Below, in pieces: positions 1 through 5,815 of a DNA stretch of 16,234 bases (positions within the stretch are counted from its first letter, which is position 1; each line of letters begins with the position of its first letter). The position numbers and the translations under genes were made by a program. Source of the DNA: CAVQGZ01 sp964400785 (GTDB taxonomy: Bacteria; Actinomycetota; Actinomycetes; Jiangellales; Jiangellaceae). The notes below the pieces were generated by a model. That model did no database searches. It was not told the origin of the DNA and worked only from the letters and a program-made list of their open reading frames with translations. The stretch spans positions 1-16,234 of the forward strand of contig CAYNWB010000048.1 of assembly GCA_964400785.1 (NCBI GenBank). The letters run 5' to 3'.

Positions 1-189
1 GCCGATGAAGTCGAGCACGCTCGACTCGCTGTCGGTCGCGATCTCGGTGGGGGTTGCGCTGGCTGTCGGCCCAGGGGTTGGCCCCGCTGAGACGGCGGTT
101 GGCGCTGGCAGGACAGTGGGCGCAGCCGCCTGAGTGCAACCGGATGCGAGCAGAGCCAGAACGGCCAAAATGCCCGTTATCACCCGCAT
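1..189 (-). CDS. Putative lipoprotein, N-terminal 63 residues only (runs off left edge)
   Basis: Reading leftwards from an ATG at 187-189 gives 63 open codons with no stop before the window edge, so the gene is cut at its 3' side. The start MRVITGILAVLALLASGC is a short positively charged n-region, a hydrophobic core and a lipobox-like ASGC with Cys18 as the likely lipidation site. A Pro/Thr/Ala-rich linker follows (about residues 19-48), typical of secreted actinobacterial lipoproteins. The folded domain is outside the window, so the function is unknown. The gene lies 56 bp downstream of the lexA stop on the same strand, so co-transcription is possible. The signal peptide is seen directly; membrane anchoring is inferred. 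Confidence 0.6.
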   Translation of the reverse strand, partial: MRVITGILAVLALLASGCTQAAAPTVLPAPTAVSAGPTPGPTASATPTEIATDSESSVLDFIG

Positions 190-229
190 GCGTAGAAGGG
201 TACGACGAGCGGCGGGCCTAGCTCAAAAC

Positions 230-238
230 TCGTCCACA
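230..238 (+). promoter_or_regulatory. Single DnaA-box-like 9-mer (TCGTCCACA)
   Basis: TCGTCCACA differs at one position from the actinobacterial DnaA box TTGTCCACA. It lies between the lexA stop and the lipoprotein start. The same 9-mer recurs at 1715-1723 and, inverted, at 5334-5342. A lone box has little weight; it is recorded because of the clusters further on. Confidence 0.25.
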
Positions 239-245
239 GCTCGCG

Positions 246-968
246 CTAGACGCGGCGGAGTACCGCCGTGACCCGACCCAGAATCTGGGCGTGGTCGCCG
301 TCGATGGGCTCGTAGGCCTCGTTGTGCGGCAGCAGCCACACGTGCCCGTCCTTGCGCTTGAACGTCTTCACCGTTGCCTCGTTGTCGAGCAGCGCTGCAA
401 CGATCTCGCCGTTCTCGGCGGTGGGCTGTTGGCGCACGACCACCCAGTCGCCATCGCAGATGGCGGCGTCGATCATCGAGTCGCCCACGACGCGCAGCAA
501 GAAGAGCGTCCCCTCACCGACGATCTGCCTCGGGAGCGGGAAGACCTCCTCGACGGACTGCTCGGCAAGGATCGGCCCACCTGCTGCGATCTGTCCGAGC
601 ACGGGCACGAAGGACGGGTCAGGATGCTGCTCGCCGCTGTCGGTGAGGTCGACGTGGTCGTCGGCGGGGGAGAGGATCTCAAGGGCGCGGGGCCGGTTCG
701 GGTCCCGGCGGATGTATCCCTTGGCCTCCAGCGTCTTGAGCTGATGGGCGACGCTCGACGGGCTGGAGAGGCCGGCCTTGTCGCCGATCTCGCGCATGCT
801 GGGTGGGTAGCCGCGATCGCCGATGGCCGCGCGAATGACCTCCAGCACACGACGCTGTCGCATCGTGAGCGTCCCAAGCGTGTCGCGCTCCGTGATCTCG
901 TGAATCGAGCCCTGCTCGTCCGGACCCACGATGTACCCCTCTCCCGGCGCGGGAACTCTTCCCGTCAC
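246..968 (-). CDS. lexA: LexA, SOS-response repressor and self-cleaving protease
   Basis: LexA represses DNA-damage genes and cleaves itself when RecA-ssDNA filaments form. The 240-residue protein has an N-terminal winged helix-turn-helix (about 33-95, with GYPPSMREIG and SSVAHQL) and a C-terminal S24 peptidase domain (about 119-240). The cleavage site is Ala129-Gly130 in QIAAGGP. The catalytic Ser164 is in VVGDSMID and Lys201 in ATVKTFK. The chosen start is GTG at 968. The N-terminal extension before the HTH is usual for actinobacterial LexA, but the Shine-Dalgarno is poor (GGAGG sits 14 nt upstream), so the exact start is less certain than the gene. An SOS box 33-46 bp upstream implies autorepression. 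It diverges from the LysM gene at 1103. Confidence 0.97.
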   Translation of the reverse strand: MTGRVPAPGEGYIVGPDEQGSIHEITERDTLGTLTMRQRRVLEVIRAAIGDRGYPPSMREIGDKAGLSSPSSVAHQLKTLEAKGYIRRDPNRPRALEILSPADDHVDLTDSGEQHPDPSFVPVLGQIAAGGPILAEQSVEEVFPLPRQIVGEGTLFLLRVVGDSMIDAAICDGDWVVVRQQPTAENGEIVAALLDNEATVKTFKRKDGHVWLLPHNEAYEPIDGDHAQILGRVTAVLRRV

Positions 969-1000
969 ATGATCAAGGTAGGCCTCCGAAGGTCACAATT

Positions 1001-1014
1001 CAAACACCTGTTCG
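1001..1014 (-). promoter_or_regulatory. SOS box (LexA operator) for lexA
   Basis: On the minus strand this reads CGAACAGGTGTTTG, one base from the Gram-positive SOS consensus CGAAC-N4-GTTCG. It lies 33-46 bp upstream of the lexA GTG. It is an inverted near-copy (13 of 14 bases) of the box at 1070-1083, so the two divergent genes have mirrored operators. Confidence 0.85.
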
Positions 1015-1054
1015 AACGTGTCTCGACTTTGTCGGAGGTACGCGGTACAACTCG

Positions 1055-1060
1055 TACAGT
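1055..1060 (+). promoter_or_regulatory. Possible -10 element (TACAGT) of the LysM gene
   Basis: TACAGT fits the TAnnnT pattern of actinobacterial -10 elements and ends 9 bp before the SOS box at 1070. Transcription would therefore start at about 1067 and LexA on the box would block it. No good -35 is seen at the normal distance. Confidence 0.35.
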
Positions 1061-1069
1061 CGTTCGAAT

Positions 1070-1083
1070 CGAACAGGTGTTCG
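1070..1083 (+). promoter_or_regulatory. SOS box (LexA operator) for the LysM gene
   Basis: CGAACAGGTGTTCG is a full match to CGAAC-N4-GTTCG. It lies 20 bp upstream of the LysM ATG. A further palindrome, GTTCGAATCGAAC (1062-1074), overlaps its left half and may be a second, degenerate LexA contact. Confidence 0.9.
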
Positions 1084-1102
1084 CAAGCACAGGAGGCTCA
1101 TC

Positions 1103-1552
1103 ATGGCTCTGGCCACCGCTCTTCCCCCCACAGTCGTACCGACCCGCGAGAAGGCTGCCCCGCCGAGGCAGCGCCCGCGTCGGGCTGCCCAGCCTCGGCG
1201 CGTCAAGCTCGGCCCGGTCGGCGTGGGCCACCACGTGCCCGTCGAGCCAGCGCCGGCGCGGCTGACCCGTCGAGGTGTGCTCGCCTGCTGGCTCGCTGGC
1301 TTCGTCGCCGTCGGTGTGATCGCCTTCGGTCTCACTCAGGCGTTCCAGCCGGTCGCCCCGGCAGTGGTCGGTGCGCAGACCGTGACGGTTCTTCCCGGCC
1401 AGTCGCTGTGGTCTGTGGCGACGCAGGTGAACCCAAACGTCGACCCGCGAGTGAGCATCGGGGCGATCCGGCAGGCGAACGGGTTGGGCTCGACATCGAT
1501 CATCCAGCCGGGTTCGGAGCTGTCCGTGCCCGTGTACGCCGGCCAGCGGTAG
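1103..1552 (+). CDS. LysM-domain membrane protein, SOS-induced (ChiZ/Rv2719c-like position)
   Basis: This 149-residue protein has a basic, Pro-rich cytoplasmic N-terminus (1-55), one transmembrane helix (about 58-79) and an extracytoplasmic LysM domain (about 93-144, TVTVLPGQSLWSVA to PGSELSVP). It probably binds peptidoglycan as a type II membrane protein. The start is ATG 1103, with AGGAGG 9 nt upstream. In Mycobacterium tuberculosis the gene between lexA and nrdR, Rv2719c (chiZ), is a damage-induced LysM protein affecting the cell wall and division. Position, orientation, domain and SOS box all match here. A division-delay role during SOS is therefore likely but inferred. No catalytic domain is visible. 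Confidence 0.85.
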   Translation: MALATALPPTVVPTREKAAPPRQRPRRAAQPRRVKLGPVGVGHHVPVEPAPARLTRRGVLACWLAGFVAVGVIAFGLTQAFQPVAPAVVGAQTVTVLPGQSLWSVATQVNPNVDPRVSIGAIRQANGLGSTSIIQPGSELSVPVYAGQR

Positions 1553-1568
1553 CGCGAACGCCGACAGG

Positions 1569-1585
1569 CGGTGTGTGACACGCCG
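1569..1585 (+). terminator. Weak hairpin downstream of the LysM gene
   Basis: CGGTGTG / CACGCCG form a 7 bp stem (one G-U pair) around the loop TGA, 16 bp after the LysM stop. There is no T-run. It is a possible weak terminator; it could also be chance in GC-rich DNA. Confidence 0.35.
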
Positions 1586-1671
1586 ACCGACACGCGGCGC
1601 AGGGGGGCCTGACCTGGGCTGATGAGGCGCCTTCGAGAAACCTGCCCCGAACCTCTTGCGCCGGGGGTGCG

Positions 1672-1702
1672 TTGGCAATAGCGTCACCACATCTAGTAGT
1701 TA
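1672..1702 (+). promoter_or_regulatory. Probable nrdR promoter region
   Basis: TTGGCA at 1672-1677 matches the -35 consensus at 5 of 6 bases. TA-rich sequence at 1694-1702 (TAGTAGTTA) is at -10 distance, but no hexamer fits perfectly. NrdR box 1 (1684-1699) would cover the space between the two elements, which suits repression. Confidence 0.4.
1684..1699 (+). promoter_or_regulatory. NrdR box 1
   Basis: TCACCACATCTAGTAG was aligned to the published NrdR signal acaCwAtATaTwGtgt. It matches 10 of 16 positions, including all six strongly conserved ones (C4, A6, A8, T9, T11, G13). NrdR sites work in pairs, and a second site starts exactly 32 bp downstream. Confidence 0.6.
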
Positions 1703-1714
1703 CAGAGATGTAAG

Positions 1715-1777
1715 TCGTCCACAGATTGTGGTCGTTGCCCACAGGTTGTCCCCAGGGATCACACAGGTTCATCCCCA
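1715..1777 (+). promoter_or_regulatory. Cluster of four DnaA-box-like 9-mers upstream of nrdR
   Basis: On the plus strand are TCGTCCACA (1715), TTGCCCACA (1735), TTGTCCCCA (1746) and TCATCCCCA (1769). The first three each differ by one base from TTGTCCACA; the last is weaker. Starts are 20, 11 and 23 bp apart, all in the same orientation. DnaA controls the nrdAB operon in E. coli, so control of nrdRJ by DnaA is plausible. Binding itself is inference. Confidence 0.45.
1716..1731 (+). promoter_or_regulatory. NrdR box 2
   Basis: CGTCCACAGATTGTGG matches the NrdR signal at 10 of 16 positions, with one strongly conserved position (T9) replaced by G. Its core CCACA-GAT-TGTGG is a perfect inverted repeat. 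The 32 bp start-to-start distance from box 1 equals about three helical turns, the usual spacing of paired NrdR boxes. It overlaps the first DnaA-box-like 9-mer. Confidence 0.55.
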
Positions 1778-1842
1778 GGGCCTGCTCCGTCGGCTCGACC
1801 GCACGAAGGTCCGAAGCAGGGTCAGAAGGAGGTGCGGTTCAC

Positions 1843-2343
1843 ATGCAGTGCCCGTTCTGTCGCCACCACGACACGCGCGTGCTCGACAGCCGCGCCGCTG
1901 ACGATGGTGCCGCGATCCGGCGCCGTCGGCAGTGCCTGCAGTGCGACCGACGGTTCACCACCGTCGAGCAGGTGACCCTGGCTGTGGTCAAGCGCTCGGG
2001 AACCACCGAGCCGTTCAGTCGCGAGAAGGTCATCTCCGGTGTGCGCAAGGCGTGCCAGGGTCGCCCGGTCAGCGACAGCGACCTGGCCAGGCTCGGGCAA
2101 CGGGTCGAAGAATCGATCCGGGCCACCGGAGCTGCCGAAGTCCCGAGCCACGAGGTGGGAATGGCGACGCTGCCACCCCTGCGAGACCTCGACGAGGTCG
2201 CCTACCTGCGGTTCGCCAGCGTGTACCGCTCGTTCGACTCCCTGGCCGACTTCGAGGCCGAGATCGCATTGCTCAGAGTCGAACAGGACGACGACCCACC
2301 CCGGCACCCCGACGCGGCCCTGCCGCAGCCCGACCGCGTCTAG
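1843..2343 (+). CDS. nrdR: NrdR, transcriptional repressor of ribonucleotide reductase genes
   Basis: NrdR senses ATP/dATP and represses nrd operons. The 166-residue protein starts with MQCPFC. Its zinc ribbon uses Cys3, Cys6, Cys31 and Cys34, followed by the basic RRRR (26-29). An ATP-cone domain spans about 47-137, with the conserved LDEVAYLRFASVYRSF near 116-131. The C-terminal tail (148-166) is Pro/Asp-rich and variable. The start is ATG 1843, preceded by GAAGGAGG; upstream in-frame codons are ignored because the family begins at this Met. The two NrdR boxes upstream imply autoregulation. nrdJ follows after 88 bp on the same strand, as in the Streptomyces nrdRJ operon. Confidence 0.97.
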   Translation: MQCPFCRHHDTRVLDSRAADDGAAIRRRRQCLQCDRRFTTVEQVTLAVVKRSGTTEPFSREKVISGVRKACQGRPVSDSDLARLGQRVEESIRATGAAEVPSHEVGMATLPPLRDLDEVAYLRFASVYRSFDSLADFEAEIALLRVEQDDDPPRHPDAALPQPDRV

Positions 2344-2356
2344 CGGTCCCACGATC

Positions 2357-2400
2357 GTCCCGGGTGGGGTGGGGAGGGGAAGCCCCGCCTCACCCGGGAC
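2357..2400 (+). terminator. 18 bp hairpin between nrdR and nrdJ (attenuator or processing signal)
   Basis: Bases 2357-2374 pair with 2383-2400 across an 8 nt loop (AGGGGAAG). The outer part is the perfect 10 bp GTCCCGGGTG / CACCCGGGAC. The inner part is 8 bp including two G-U pairs. No T-run follows, and nrdJ begins 32 bp later. It may be a partial terminator or an mRNA-stability element that sets the nrdR:nrdJ ratio. A competing G-quadruplex overlaps its 5' arm. Confidence 0.6.
2362..2379 (+). other. G-quadruplex motif in the nrdR-nrdJ spacer
   Basis: GGG-T-GGGG-T-GGGG-A-GGGG has four G-runs of three or four separated by single bases, the loop pattern of very stable parallel quadruplexes. 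It is on the coding strand, so it would form in the mRNA as well as in DNA. Most of its guanines also pair in the hairpin at 2357-2400, so the two folds exclude each other. Confidence 0.7.
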
Positions 2401-2431
2401 ACCCAACCACCAGGTCAGCGAAGGAGCAGCA

Positions 2432-5278
2432 ATGACGGAGACGACGCACCGGGCAGCACGCGGGCGCAGCGGCAAGCCCGCGCGCAAGGGGCTCACCATC
2501 GAGCGAATCTTCACCACCCCGGACGTCCATCCCTACGACGAGGTGTCGTGGGAGCGACGCGACGTCGTCCAGCGCAACTGGAAGACCGACGAGCTCGTGT
2601 TCGAGCAGCGCGGTGTCGAGTTCCCCGACTTCTGGTCGGTCAACGCGTCGACCATCGTCACGACGAAGTACTTCCGCGGCGCGGTGGGCACCGACGCCCG
2701 GGAGTGGAGCCTGCGCCAGGTGATCGACCGCGTCGTCACCACGTACCGGGCCGCGGGGGAGCAGCACGGCTACTTCGCCACGACCGAGGACGCCGAGGTC
2801 TTCGAGCACGAGCTCACCTGGATGCTGATGCACCAGGTGTTCTCGTTCAACAGCCCGGTCTGGTTCAACGTCGGCACGAGCGCTCCGCAGCAGGTCAGCG
2901 CCTGCTTCATCTTGTCGGTGGACGACACGATGGACTCGATCCTCAACTGGTACAAAGAAGAGGGGCGCATCTTCAAGGGAGGCTCCGGGGCCGGTCTGAA
3001 CCTCTCGCGCATCCGGTCGTCCAAGGAGCTGCTGTCGTCGGGGGGCACGGCATCCGGGCCTGTGTCGTTCATGCGGGGAGCGGACGCGTCCGCCGGCACC
3101 ATCAAGTCCGGGGGCGCCACCCGCCGCGCGGCCAAGATGGTGGTGCTCGACGTCGACCACCCCGACATCGAGGAGTTCGTCGAGACCAAGGCGCGCGAGG
3201 AGGACAAGATTCGCGTCCTGCGCGACGCCGGCTACGACATGGATCTCGGTGGCCGCGACATCGTCTCGGTGCAGTACCAGAACGCCAACAACTCAGTGCG
3301 TGTCTCCGACACGTTCATGCGCGCGGTGCAGGACGACAAGCCGTTCGACCTCACGGCGCGCATCGACGGCTCGACCGTGGAGACGGTGCAGGCCAAGGGC
3401 CTGTTCCGAAAGATCGCCGAGGCCGCCTGGGAGTGCGCCGACCCGGGAATCCAGTACGACGACACGATCAACGACTGGCACACGACGCCGGAGTCGGGAC
3501 GCATCAACGCGTCCAACCCGTGCAGCGAGTACATGCACCTCGACAACTCCAGCTGCAACCTCGCGTCGCTGAACTTGCTGAAGTTCCTGCGCACCGACGA
3601 CACCTTCGATGCCGAGACGTTCGCCAAGTGCGTCGAGCTGATCATCACGGCGATGGACATCTCGATCACCTTCGCCGACTTTCCGACCGAGGCGATCGGT
3701 GAGACCACTCGGGCCTACCGGCAGCTCGGCATCGGGTACGCCAACCTCGGTGCGTTGCTGATGGCGTCCGGGCTCGCCTACGACTCCGACGGAGGTCGTG
3801 CACTTGCGGCGTCCATCACCAGCCTGATGACGGCAACGGCCTACAAGCGGTCGGCCGAGCTCGCCGGCATCGTCGGTCCCTACGAGGGCTACGCGCGCAA
3901 CGCCGAGGCGCACCGGCGGGTCATGCGCAAGCACGCCGCAGCCAACGACGCCCTTCGTCCGGTCACCGAGCTCGACCGCTCGGTTCAGGCCGTGGCCACG
4001 CGCGAGTGGCAGCAGGGCAACAAGCTGGGCGAGAAGCAGGGCTGGCGCAACGCCCAGGCCAGCGTGCTCGCCCCCACCGGCACGATCGGCCTGATGATGG
4101 ACTGCGACACCACCGGCATCGAGCCCGACCTCGCACTGGTCAAGTTCAAGAAGCTCGTGGGTGGGGGGTCGATGCAGATCGTCAACCAGACGATCCCCCG
4201 AGCGCTGCGCAAGCTCGGGTACGCCGAGGAGACCCTCGAGGCGATCGTGGAGCACATCGCCGAGCACGGCAACGTCGTGGACGCCCCAGGGCTGCGTCAG
4301 GAGCACTACACGGTGTTCGACTGCGCCATGGGCGTGCGCACCATCGAGCCGATGGGCCACGTCCGGATGATGGCCGCGGTGCAGCCGTTCCTGTCCGGGG
4401 CCATCTCGAAGACGGTGAACCTGCCCGAGTCGGCCACCGTCGAGGAGATCGAGAACGTCTACTTCGAGGGCTGGCGGCTCGGCCTGAAGGCGCTGGCCGT
4501 CTACCGCGACAACTGCAAGGTGGGCCAGCCTCTGTCCGACGCCAAGGGCGCGTCGGCCGCCGGCGCGGCCGACACGACGACCGACTCGCAGGTCGTGGTG
4601 GAGTACCGGCCGACTCGCCGCCGCCTGCCGAAGTCGCGGCCGAGCCAGACCCTGTCGTTCGCGGTGGCCGGCGCCGAGGGCTACATGACCTCGGGCTCCT
4701 ACCCCGACGACGGCCTCGGCGAGATCTTCCTCAAGATGAGCAAGCAGGGCTCGACGCTCGCGGGGATGATGGACGCCTTCTCGATCGCGGTGTCGATCGG
4801 TCTGCAGTACGGGGTGCCGCTCGAGCAGTTCGTGTCGAAGTTCACGAACATGCGATTCGAGCCGGCAGGCATGACCGACGACCCGGACGTCCGGATGGCG
4901 TCGAGCGTCGTGGACTACATCTTCCGACGCCTGGCGCTGGACTACCTGCCGTTCGACTCGCGGTCGGCGCTGGGCATCCACACCGCGGAGGAACGCGCCC
5001 GGGCGCTCGACACCGGCAGCTACGCGCCGGTCGAGGACGACGTCGACGTGGAGGAGCTCGCCCAGTCGGCTCCGGTGACCGAGGCGCCGGCCAAGCCTCA
5101 GACCGGTCACATGGCCGAGCCGGCGCCGGCGGATGTCCACACGTCGACCGAGCTGCTCGAGGCGTTGCAGGGCACGAAGGCCGACGCACCGCTGTGCATG
5201 ACCTGCGGGACGAAGATGCGCCCGGCCGGCTCGTGCTACGTCTGCGAGGGGTGTGGGTCGACGAGCGGCTGCAGCTGA
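2432..5278 (+). CDS. nrdJ: NrdJ, adenosylcobalamin-dependent class II ribonucleotide reductase
   Basis: NrdJ reduces ribonucleotides to deoxyribonucleotides in the cytosol using vitamin B12 and does not need oxygen. The protein is 948 residues, the usual size for actinobacterial NrdJ. Seen residues are the redox pair Cys158 (VSACFIL) and Cys375 (NSSCNLAS), and the radical/active-site NPCSE with Cys364 and Glu366. The extreme C-terminus is Cys-rich (Cys922, 925, 935, 938, 941, 947; CMTCG, CYVCEGC). This resembles a zinc site plus the shuttle cysteines that re-reduce the active site. The start is ATG 2432 with AAGGAG 6 nt upstream; longer in-frame extensions overlap nrdR and are rejected. It is probably co-transcribed with nrdR and ends at a strong terminator. 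Confidence 0.98.
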   Translation: MTETTHRAARGRSGKPARKGLTIERIFTTPDVHPYDEVSWERRDVVQRNWKTDELVFEQRGVEFPDFWSVNASTIVTTKYFRGAVGTDAREWSLRQVIDRVVTTYRAAGEQHGYFATTEDAEVFEHELTWMLMHQVFSFNSPVWFNVGTSAPQQVSACFILSVDDTMDSILNWYKEEGRIFKGGSGAGLNLSRIRSSKELLSSGGTASGPVSFMRGADASAGTIKSGGATRRAAKMVVLDVDHPDIEEFVETKAREEDKIRVLRDAGYDMDLGGRDIVSVQYQNANNSVRVSDTFMRAVQDDKPFDLTARIDGSTVETVQAKGLFRKIAEAAWECADPGIQYDDTINDWHTTPESGRINASNPCSEYMHLDNSSCNLASLNLLKFLRTDDTFDAETFAKCVELIITAMDISITFADFPTEAIGETTRAYRQLGIGYANLGALLMASGLAYDSDGGRALAASITSLMTATAYKRSAELAGIVGPYEGYARNAEAHRRVMRKHAAANDALRPVTELDRSVQAVATREWQQGNKLGEKQGWRNAQASVLAPTGTIGLMMDCDTTGIEPDLALVKFKKLVGGGSMQIVNQTIPRALRKLGYAEETLEAIVEHIAEHGNVVDAPGLRQEHYTVFDCAMGVRTIEPMGHVRMMAAVQPFLSGAISKTVNLPESATVEEIENVYFEGWRLGLKALAVYRDNCKVGQPLSDAKGASAAGAADTTTDSQVVVEYRPTRRRLPKSRPSQTLSFAVAGAEGYMTSGSYPDDGLGEIFLKMSKQGSTLAGMMDAFSIAVSIGLQYGVPLEQFVSKFTNMRFEPAGMTDDPDVRMASSVVDYIFRRLALDYLPFDSRSALGIHTAEERARALDTGSYAPVEDDVDVEELAQSAPVTEAPAKPQTGHMAEPAPADVHTSTELLEALQGTKADAPLCMTCGTKMRPAGSCYVCEGCGSTSGCS

Positions 5279-5292
5279 CCTCGACCCGATCC

Positions 5293-5329
5293 CGCAGGGG
5301 CCCGACGTTCACCTCGTCGGGCCCCTGCG
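5293..5329 (+). terminator. Rho-independent-type terminator of nrdJ
   Basis: A perfect 15 bp stem, CGCAGGGGCCCGACG (5293-5307) against 5315-5329, surrounds the 7 nt loop TTCACCT, 14 bp after the nrdJ stop. There is no T-tract, as is common in high-GC actinobacteria. Confidence 0.85.
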
Positions 5330-5333
5330 CACG

Positions 5334-5429
5334 TGTGGACGATATGTGGACAGCGACCACGAAGCTGTGGGTGCGCTGTGGACCGTGCCGGCGTCGACGC
5401 AGGACGGGTGGGGACGAGGCTGGGGATGA
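5334..5429 (-). promoter_or_regulatory. Phased array of DnaA-box-like 9-mers downstream of nrdJ
   Basis: On the minus strand there are TCGTCCACA (5334-5342), CTGTCCACA (5345-5353), GCACCCACA (5366-5374), CGGTCCACA (5377-5385), TCGTCCCCA (5409-5417) and TCATCCCCA (5421-5429). Starts differ by 11, 21, 11, 32 and 12 bp, close to whole helical turns. The elements lie in inverted orientation to the cluster upstream of nrdR, and two 9-mers are shared exactly (TCGTCCACA, TCATCCCCA). Two of the six match TTGTCCACA at 8 of 9 bases. Confidence 0.45.
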
Positions 5430-5660
5430 CCCGCGCCGCGTTCGGTGGGGTGCGGTGGGCCTTGGGCGTGCCCGGGGGTGCGGGTAGACATGTGCCCGTC
5501 ACTGACAACGGCTTACGGGATCGGGGCGCCGCGCCAGCCGCAGTGTGAGGCTGCACAAGCGACCGCTGCCCCCGAATCCGCGCCTCCCGGACCTGTCCGG
5601 GCCGGCGACGTGAGCACGGCCCGGTGGCGGCGAGGGTCAATCGCCCTGGTCAGAGTGTTG

Positions 5661-5697
5661 ACGTGCCCGCTCCATCTCCTACATGGAGCGGGCACGT
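5661..5697 (+). terminator. Perfect 15 bp hairpin, terminator-like, with no assigned gene upstream
   Basis: ACGTGCCCGCTCCAT (5661-5675) pairs fully with 5683-5697 around the loop CTCCTAC. It has the same 15-7-15 layout as the nrdJ terminator. ATGTTTCC follows on the plus strand, giving a short T-run in that direction. It may end a small RNA transcribed from 5400-5650 or act as a back-up terminator for nrdJ. A TTGACG at 5658-5663 overlaps its left edge. Confidence 0.6.
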
Positions 5698-5731
5698 CGC
5701 ATGTTTCCAGTGCGGGGCCGGTCCGCCGTGA

Positions 5732-5747
5732 CGACACACCGGTGTCG
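5732..5747. repeat. Short inverted repeat upstream of the DUF3817 gene
   Basis: CGACAC-ACCG-GTGTCG is a perfect 6 bp inverted repeat about 70 bp before the gene start. It could be an operator; 6 bp arms in GC-rich DNA also arise by chance. Confidence 0.25.
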
Positions 5748-5815
5748 ACCCGAGACGTCTGGGCTCTGCGGCCCTCGGTTCGAAGGATCAGCGCGCGTGA
5801 CGGACACTGGACCGC

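Larger units (their letters stand above)
5330..5815. other. 486 bp stretch without a convincing gene
   Basis: Open frames here overlap each other on both strands, lack family resemblance and lack clear ribosome binding sites, so I call no protein. The stretch holds a phased TGTGG array (5334-5429), a weak promoter-like pair (TTGGGC 5462-5467, 17 bp, TAGACA 5485-5490), a perfect 15 bp hairpin (5661-5697) and a short inverted repeat (5732-5747). A small RNA of about 200 nt ending at the hairpin is possible. I do not recognise a known RNA family. Confidence 0.5.

Noticed and set aside
291..1265. Long plus-strand open frame (324 codons) opposite lexA
   Set aside because: It is antisense to lexA and part of the LysM gene, has composition typical of GC-rich shadow frames, and shows no family motif.
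3293..5140. 615-codon minus-strand open frame opposite nrdJ
   Set aside because: It mirrors codon structure of nrdJ; the protein is rich in Arg, His and Val with no recognisable domain or ribosome binding site.
5540..5610. c-di-AMP, cobalamin or 6C RNA element in the gap after nrdJ
   Set aside because: CCGAATCCG and C-rich pieces recalled these RNAs, but the other required conserved blocks, including a B12 box, are missing.
5770..5800. tRNA-like T-loop (GGTTCGAAGGATC)
   Set aside because: The flanking bases do not form a T-stem and no cloverleaf can be built around it.
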